64,000 bases of DNA, from the NCBI GenBank assembly GCA_030041045.1, contig JASHOQ010000038.1:62001-126000 (forward strand). The letters run 5' to 3'. How positions within the stretch are numbered: position 1 is the stretch's first letter; each line of letters opens with the position of its first letter. This DNA comes from Acidobacteriaceae bacterium (lineage in GTDB: Bacteria; Acidobacteriota; Terriglobia; Terriglobales; Acidobacteriaceae). The notes below the pieces were generated by a model, which was not told where the DNA came from, searched no databases, and was given only the letters and a program-made list of their open reading frames with translations. The position numbers and the translations under genes were made by a program. Below are positions 63,854 through 64,000 of the stretch, piece by piece.

Positions 63854-64000
63854 TCACCGCTGCTCCCGTCCGCCCATGGCCTCTCCGGCGTCGTCGCGGC
63901 CGTCCACGATATACACGAACCCGCTCAAGACTGACCGCCCGGCCTGGTCCTGCGGGGGCAAAAACCGGTAATGAAAGCGCAAATCGGAGAACTCGACCGT
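63854..64000 (-). CDS. 3' end of a gene, perhaps a membrane-bound metal-dependent hydrolase
   Basis: 48 codons and a TGA stop of a gene that runs off the right edge. The residues VEFSDLRFHYRFLPPQDQ and SGFVYIVDGRDDAG resemble the C-terminal strand pair of YbcI/DUF457-type inner-membrane metal-dependent hydrolases, but the piece is too short to be certain. It lies upstream of the DUF6580-like gene on the same strand. Confidence 0.5.
   Translation of the reverse strand, partial: TVEFSDLRFHYRFLPPQDQAGRSVLSGFVYIVDGRDDAGEAMGGREQR

Overview
The window reads as a chromosomal segment of an Acidobacteriota genome, most likely class Terriglobia / family Acidobacteriaceae (inference). The grounds are GC-rich coding throughout, a PadR regulator plus an 'acidobacterial duplicated orphan permease' (ADOP), a futalosine-pathway menaquinone enzyme (MqnE), plant-polysaccharide hydrolases, a flagellin, and many small palindromic and short tandem repeats between genes. 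I found no rRNA, tRNA, CRISPR array, transposase, prophage or plasmid gene. Codon use looks even, so no obvious recently acquired island stands out.

Layout. 1-3280 (minus): the 5' part of a flagellin gene with a good sigma-28 promoter, then an ECF sigma factor / membrane protein (possible anti-sigma) / Spy-CpxP-like periplasmic protein operon with a terminator. 3.5-10.9 kb: a Tat-exported Gfo/Idh/MocA oxidoreductase, an aldo/keto reductase, a small secreted protein, an ASCH protein, and a large lipoprotein with five Ig-like repeats and a retaining-glycosidase-like domain, divergent from an AraD-like epimerase (possible arabinose theme). 11.1-15.5 kb: a large PDZ/multi-TM/GAF/PAS histidine kinase and its NtrC-type partner, with a possible sigma-54 promoter. 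15.5-18.7 kb: trehalose-6-phosphate phosphatase and a trehalose-6-phosphate synthase fused to a membrane sensor and HAMP domain. 19-28 kb: MlaE/MlaF-like ABC pair, glutaryl-CoA dehydrogenase-like enzyme, amidohydrolase, C45/phospholipase-B-like hydrolase, MqnE and an Asp-box propeller protein.

28-45 kb: two paralogous OmpA-type envelope proteins, an isolated nuoB, ammonium transporter plus PII protein (glnD lies 7 kb further on), GH28 pectinase, the PadR-DUF4386-ADOP operon and an unrecognised exported protein. 44.6-55.3 kb: membrane proteins (AI-2E/PerM, YihY, two unknown), AIM24-like and DUF4142 proteins, pyruvate kinase and aconitase. 55.7-64 kb: an exported alpha/beta hydrolase of the MetX type, a FitAB-like toxin-antitoxin pair with a palindromic operator, a ClC channel with CBS domains, TPR and TonB proteins, a VTT membrane protein, a small membrane protein, and the 3' end of a further gene.

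The most unusual signals are (i) the sensor-HAMP-trehalose-phosphate-synthase fusion; (ii) seven loci where short tandem repeats built on YAGC start at, or overlap, the stop codon of a gene: five arrays with an 8-bp period and two inverted pairs with a 7-bp period; (iii) hairpins with 12-nt loops beside three of these arrays; and (iv) a second 3'-end repeat family with conserved ends and variable internal hairpins. All family assignments come from reading motifs, not from database searches.
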